Source of the DNA: Bacillota bacterium
GTDB taxonomy: Bacteria > Bacillota > Clostridia > Lachnospirales > Lachnospiraceae
Assembly (NCBI GenBank): GCA_023419655.1
Contig: JAEZXP010000222.1
Coordinates: forward strand, 1 to 8,440
Reading direction: 5' to 3'
Length of the DNA stretch: 8,440 nt
Shown here one piece after another: positions 5,487 to 8,440 of this stretch (positions are counted from its first letter, which is position 1; each line of letters starts with the position of its first letter). A program made the translations under genes and the position numbers. Under the pieces are notes generated by a model. The model saw nothing but the letters and a program-made list of their open reading frames with translations, had not been told where the DNA came from and did no database searches.

Positions 5487-6994
5487 TGAAGCATTCCATA
5501 AAGTTTAAGCTGGCAATATTATTGACAGTGCTGATTGCATTTACTGTATTTATTACATGGTTTATAAACCGTACATTTTTATCGGGCTATTATCTGCATT
5601 GCAAGATGGAGCAAATTGTGGATGTGTTCTCCCGTGTGCAGGAGATATATGCTGAAAATCAGGAGGAGCTTTTTTTATCAGAGGAGGACACGCTGACCAT
5701 GGAGCGGCTCTCCTCCAATAGTAATGTCCATATTTATGTTCTTATGTCATTTGCAGGCAGTCCTCTGCCCAGTTATCCTCATCCCATGGATTTTGGTGAC
5801 CGGGAAAATGAACAGGTTCAGAGGTTAATAAAAAACTATATGGGCAGGGATTTGAATCAGGTCGACAGAACGATTATACAGGAGAAGGATAATTATATCA
5901 TATACAGACTGTATGACAGCCATTTGGACGCCGTATATATCGATTTGATTGGTATTTTAGAGGATAATAAGATAGTATTTTTAAGGTCTAATTTTGAGAG
6001 CATTCAGGAAAGCGTTGCCCTGGCAAATCAATTTTTAAGCTATATAGGGATTGCCGCCGTAATCATAGGGATTGTGGCAATGATTCTTGTAAGCAGCAGA
6101 TTTACAAAGCCAATTCATGAGATGGCGAATATCGCCAAGCGAATGTCGGAGATGGACTTTGATATAAAATATCCGGTGGCAAAAAAGGATGAAATCGGGG
6201 AGCTGGGCACCAGTATAAATACATTGTCGGATAAGCTCAGGGATACTATATCCGAGCTTAAAAGTGCGAATAACGAGCTGCAAAGTGATATTCAGGAAAA
6301 AATTGAAATCGATGAGATGAGAAAGGAATTCTTATCGAATGTATCCCATGAGCTAAAAACACCTATTTCATTAATACAGGGCTATGCAGAAGGATTAATG
6401 GAAAATGTTAATGATGATGAGGAAAGCCGTAATTTTTATTGCGAAGTAATAATCGATGAAGCAAATAAAATGAATCAGATGGTTAAAAAGCTGTTAACCT
6501 TAAATGAGCTGGAATTTGGCAGCAATCAGGTGAATTTTGAGAGGTTTGATATGGTTCAGCTTATAAAATCCGTGCTCCTGTCTACAGAAATATTATTCAG
6601 ACAGGGAGGGGTTACCCTTCATTTTGATGAAAAAGAGCCGATATATGTATGGGCTGATGAATATCTGATTCAGCAGGTCGTATCCAACTATATAAGCAAT
6701 GCCCTTAATCATGTTGGAGGACAGAATATTGTAGAGATTAAGCTGATTCGCAGAGAGAACGTGCTGAGAGTGGCCGTGTTTAATACCGGTGAAAATATAC
6801 CAGAGGATGAGCTTGATAAGATATGGATTAAGTTCTATAAGGTTGATAAAGCAAGAACCAGAGAGTACGGCGGAAATGGTATCGGCTTATCCATCGTTAA
6901 GGCGATTATGAATTCTCATAATAAGGAATGCGGTGTGATAAATCACTCTGTCGGCGTGGAATTCTGGTTCGAAGTAGACATAACCACGGCATAA
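5486..6994 (+). CDS. Membrane sensor histidine kinase, partner of the upstream regulator
   Basis: 502 aa. TM1 is about residues 8-28, an extracellular sensor region about 29-183 matches no domain I recognise, and TM2 is about 184-205. A HAMP linker (about 206-260) and a coiled segment lead to the dimerisation/phospho-acceptor helix FLSNVSHELKTPI with H288. The ATPase domain has the N-box NYISNALNH (401-409), a G1 box reading NTGENIP (433-439, N433 where Asp is canonical), the F-box region FYKVDKARTR and the G2 box GGNGIGLS (462-469). It should autophosphorylate and pass phosphate to D55 of the regulator. The ATG overlaps the regulator's stop by one base, with GAGGTG upstream. The NTG form of G1 is common in clostridial kinases of this type, as far as I recall, so it is probably active. 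Confidence 0.95.
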   Translation: MKHSIKFKLAILLTVLIAFTVFITWFINRTFLSGYYLHCKMEQIVDVFSRVQEIYAENQEELFLSEEDTLTMERLSSNSNVHIYVLMSFAGSPLPSYPHPMDFGDRENEQVQRLIKNYMGRDLNQVDRTIIQEKDNYIIYRLYDSHLDAVYIDLIGILEDNKIVFLRSNFESIQESVALANQFLSYIGIAAVIIGIVAMILVSSRFTKPIHEMANIAKRMSEMDFDIKYPVAKKDEIGELGTSINTLSDKLRDTISELKSANNELQSDIQEKIEIDEMRKEFLSNVSHELKTPISLIQGYAEGLMENVNDDEESRNFYCEVIIDEANKMNQMVKKLLTLNELEFGSNQVNFERFDMVQLIKSVLLSTEILFRQGGVTLHFDEKEPIYVWADEYLIQQVVSNYISNALNHVGGQNIVEIKLIRRENVLRVAVFNTGENIPEDELDKIWIKFYKVDKARTREYGGNGIGLSIVKAIMNSHNKECGVINHSVGVEFWFEVDITTA

Positions 6995-7001
6995 TGTACG
7001 C

Positions 7002-7028
7002 GAACGAAAGGACGCAGTCCCCCCGTTC
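7002..7028 (+). terminator. Possible weak terminator hairpin after the kinase gene
   Basis: GAACG (7002-7006) pairs with CGTTC (7024-7028), and within it GGAC (7010-7013) pairs with GTCC (7017-7020) around a three-base loop. It begins eight bases after the kinase stop. There is no T-run after it, so intrinsic termination would be inefficient; it may instead be an RNA stability element. Confidence 0.3.
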
Positions 7029-7046
7029 CTAATCTGCTTAATATTA

Positions 7047-7055
7047 TGGTATAAT
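7047..7055 (+). promoter_or_regulatory. Extended -10 promoter motif (P1) upstream of the lipoprotein gene
   Basis: TGGTATAAT combines a consensus TATAAT (7050-7055) with an extended TGn. No good -35 is present at 17 bases, which is tolerated by extended -10 promoters. Confidence 0.45.
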
Positions 7056-7075
7056 GCAAAAAATTCTAGTTTATG

Positions 7076-7104
7076 TTGATGAAATACCGAATTAGTGTTA
7101 AGAT
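7076..7104 (+). promoter_or_regulatory. Predicted sigma-A promoter (P2) for the lipoprotein/PH-domain operon
   Basis: TTGATG (7076-7081), 17 bases, TAAGAT (7099-7104), with TGT just before the -10. A second TATAAT at 7113-7118 lacks a matching -35. The palindrome GTTAA-N4-TTAAC (7097-7110) covers this -10, a position suited to a repressor or response-regulator site. Confidence 0.45.
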
Positions 7105-7110
7105 ATTAAC
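7097..7110. promoter_or_regulatory. Operator-like palindrome over the P2 -10 element
   Basis: GTTAA (7097-7101), four bases, TTAAC (7106-7110): a perfect five-base inverted repeat. A further TTAAC occurs at 7123-7127 between the -10 region and the gene. In AT-rich DNA such a repeat can arise by chance; its position over the promoter is the main reason to list it. Confidence 0.3.
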
Positions 7111-7152
7111 TATATAATAGAATTAACTGATTTTTAGAAATTACAAATGAAT

Positions 7153-7157
7153 GGAGG
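7153..7157 (+). promoter_or_regulatory. Ribosome binding site that favours the GTG start at 7166
   Basis: GGAGG lies eight bases before the GTG at 7166. The in-frame ATG at 7151 would overlap this site and has no ribosome site of its own. Starting at GTG also gives a clean lipoprotein signal. Confidence 0.75.
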
Positions 7158-7165
7158 CTAAACAG

Positions 7166-7873
7166 GTGAAAAGACTTTTGGTTGTATTCATTTGCGTCTC
7201 AATGATTACATTGACAGGATGCATGAAGGAATATACTTTATCAGAAAAAAATACTGATATTATGGCAGAATATATGGCGGGGCGCTTGCTTGAGACAGAC
7301 AAGAAATATTCACCGAGCCTTCTTAGCTATCATGAAATAACAGATCTGAATAAAAATACACCTGAGACAGAACAGAAGCCTGAACCTGTTGAACCTACTG
7401 TGGCTCCTGATGACCAGGATTATAATAATGATGATATTACGCCATCGGATGGAGAACATTATACATTATCAGAAATAATTGGAGATTCAAGGTTTGATAT
7501 TCAGTACGTGGATTCCATATTTGCTGATACCTATCCGGAAGATGAGTCAAATCTTGTATTTTCTGTTGACCCCAGAGAAGGATATCAATTACTGGTAGTG
7601 AATTTCTCTGTAGAGAATAGAACAGATAAAGATGAGACAATTGACCTTAGCCAGGCGAAGATACAGTACCAGCTGGATATTAATGTGGGAACCATATATA
7701 AGCCCCAATTAGCTTTGCTTGAAAATAATCTGCAGTATATTAACCTGAAGGTGAAAGCAAAAGCCAAGATACCGGCCGTCTTAATATTTGAGGTACCAGG
7801 AGATATAGATATGTCAGATATCAATCTAATCGTATCAAGAGATAAAAAGACAGAGATAATAGAAATCAAATAA
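7166..7873 (+). CDS. Predicted secreted lipoprotein with immunoglobulin-like C-terminal domain
   Basis: 235 aa from the GTG start. Residues 2-19 are a short lipoprotein signal: Lys-Arg, a hydrophobic stretch and the lipobox LTGC with C19 as the lipidated cysteine, so the protein should be anchored on the outer face of the membrane. A proline- and acid-rich linker follows (about 60-95, with PETEQKPEPVEP). The remaining ~135 residues look like a beta-sandwich: YQLLVVNFSVENRTDKDETIDL resembles DUF4352-type or related Ig-like domains of Gram-positive lipoproteins, a tentative fold call. No catalytic motif is seen. The PH-domain gene follows after 26 bases and is likely in the same operon. The gene starts 171 bases after the two-component kinase and has its own promoter motifs. 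Its function is unknown. Confidence 0.85.
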   Translation: MKRLLVVFICVSMITLTGCMKEYTLSEKNTDIMAEYMAGRLLETDKKYSPSLLSYHEITDLNKNTPETEQKPEPVEPTVAPDDQDYNNDDITPSDGEHYTLSEIIGDSRFDIQYVDSIFADTYPEDESNLVFSVDPREGYQLLVVNFSVENRTDKDETIDLSQAKIQYQLDINVGTIYKPQLALLENNLQYINLKVKAKAKIPAVLIFEVPGDIDMSDINLIVSRDKKTEIIEIK

Positions 7874-7899
7874 AAGTAATTTATAAAGGGGTTTTAGTC

Positions 7900-8259
7900 A
7901 TGGTTTATGTAGAGAGGAAGCGTACAAAATTTCTGGGTTTGCCGTTAAGCTATACAAAGTATACGATATCGGAAGAAAAGGTGACGATTACATCCGGTTT
8001 TTTAAGTATTACAGAGGATGATGCATTTATGTATAAGATACAGGATGTGCGCCTTACCAGAAGTCTGATGGAGAGAGTTTTCAAATTAGGAACGATAACC
8101 TGTTATACCGGTGATACCACACATCCGAAGTTGGTGCTTGAGCATATTAAAAGAGCCGGAACCATAAAGGATTTTATAATGCAGGCTTCTGAGGAAGCAA
8201 GGAGCAAAAGGCGGACGCTTAGGGCGATGAAAATAGAAGAAGAGTCGACAGGTCAATAA
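7900..8259 (+). CDS. Small bacterial PH-domain protein (bPH_2/YdbS-like)
   Basis: 119 aa. Residues about 15-95 match the bacterial PH fold of the YdbS/YdbT type: YTISEEKVTITSGFL, then YKIQDVRLTRSLMERVFKLGTITCYT, the usual Iqdv...RlfglGti pattern. Unlike YdbS-type proteins, it has no transmembrane helices, so it is a PH domain alone with a charged C-terminal tail (about 97-119, rich in R, K and E). Such domains may bind proteins or lipids at the membrane, but no ligand is established. AAAGGGG eight bases before the ATG supports the start. It is 26 bases downstream of the lipoprotein gene, so the two are probably co-expressed. Confidence 0.85.
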   Translation: MVYVERKRTKFLGLPLSYTKYTISEEKVTITSGFLSITEDDAFMYKIQDVRLTRSLMERVFKLGTITCYTGDTTHPKLVLEHIKRAGTIKDFIMQASEEARSKRRTLRAMKIEEESTGQ

Positions 8260-8324
8260 ACCGGAGATAAATAAGTAATGTTATAATTAAGAAGATATGC
8301 AGAGTGAAAAGATGTGATCAGCCC

Positions 8325-8341
8325 CTTGTCAAGTAGACAAG
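8325..8341. repeat. Short palindrome CTTGTC-N5-GACAAG
   Basis: CTTGTC (8325-8330) and GACAAG (8336-8341) are a perfect six-base inverted repeat around AAGTA. It lies within the presumed IS end and may be part of its transposase-binding end. Confidence 0.7.
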
Positions 8342-8368
8342 TGAAATATCTAAAATAGGACTATACGT

Positions 8369-8400
8369 ATCCGCCATATCTGCATTTCGGTATGGCGGAT
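8369..8400. terminator. Strong hairpin, possible bidirectional terminator
   Basis: ATCCGCCATA (8369-8378) is perfectly complementary to TATGGCGGAT (8391-8400), with a 12-base loop. It lies about 110 bases past the PH-domain stop and just beyond the stop of the presumed minus-strand transposase tail. It could therefore end transcripts from either side. The T-rich tracts next to it are weak (ATATTATGTT to the right), so efficiency is uncertain. Confidence 0.5.
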
Positions 8401-8440
8401 ATTATGTTATGCACACCATTTTGTCTTGTAGGCTTCTATC

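Larger units (their letters stand above)
8315..8440 (-). mobile_element. Probable terminal end of an IS3-like insertion sequence, cut by the window edge
   Basis: From 8315 the sequence starts TGATCAGCCCCTTGTCAAG and continues through TAGACA. On the other strand this is a TGTCTACTTGACAAGGGG-type end, which I recall from terminal repeats of IS3-family elements in Bacillota; the TG...CA border also fits. Inside, two frames read inward on the minus strand from the window edge and stop near 8401-8409. One ends in IEAYKTKWCA before TAA at 8407-8409, the other in DRSLQDKMVCIT. Either could be the tail of a transposase, but too little is present to decide. The other end and any target duplication lie outside the window, so this is tentative. 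Confidence 0.4.

Noticed and set aside
7437..7869. Minus-strand open frames inside the lipoprotein gene
   Set aside because: They are antisense to a gene with a clear signal, lipobox and ribosome site, and have no support of their own.

Overview
The window looks like ordinary chromosome from an anaerobic, AT-rich Bacillota, most likely a Lachnospiraceae or related clostridium. This rests on strong GGAGG-type ribosome binding sites, sigma-A-like promoters, a rubrerythrin-like protein and a DUF2935 protein side by side, a YitT/DUF2179 membrane protein, and a clostridial-style two-component pair. The assignment is by protein style only. No rRNA, tRNA, CRISPR array or phage gene is visible.

Layout. 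Positions 84-2524 hold three genes on the minus strand. Read in their own direction they are a YitT-family membrane protein, a two-domain DUF2935 ferritin-like protein, and a rubrerythrin-like protein with a C-terminal rubredoxin-type iron site. Two strong inverted repeats flank this block, at 1-58 and 1555-1629. A divergent intergenic region (2525-2780) carries a sigma-A-like promoter for each direction. To the right are a 28-codon possible leader ORF, a GNAT acetyltransferase and a Gfo/Idh/MocA-type NAD(P)-dependent oxidoreductase. Next come an OmpR-type response regulator and its histidine kinase, which overlap by one base. An intergenic region with stacked promoter-like motifs follows, then a lipoprotein gene (GTG start) and a small PH-domain protein 26 bases downstream. 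The last ~125 bases look like the terminal end of an IS3-like insertion sequence that continues past the window edge.

How the genes may work together. The two ferritin-like proteins suggest iron or oxygen/peroxide stress handling, although the rubrerythrin-like one appears to have lost most of its diiron ligands. The response regulator/kinase pair is one operon. The lipoprotein/PH-domain pair just downstream has its own promoter region containing a short palindrome, so it is a candidate target of that regulator; this is inference. The GNAT and oxidoreductase genes look like independent housekeeping or accessory enzymes.

I did not find a clearly new multi-gene system. The points most worth checking are the eroded diiron site, the two long hairpin repeats, the small ORF whose ribosome binding site sits in a hairpin at the predicted transcript start, and the kinase-to-lipoprotein promoter region.
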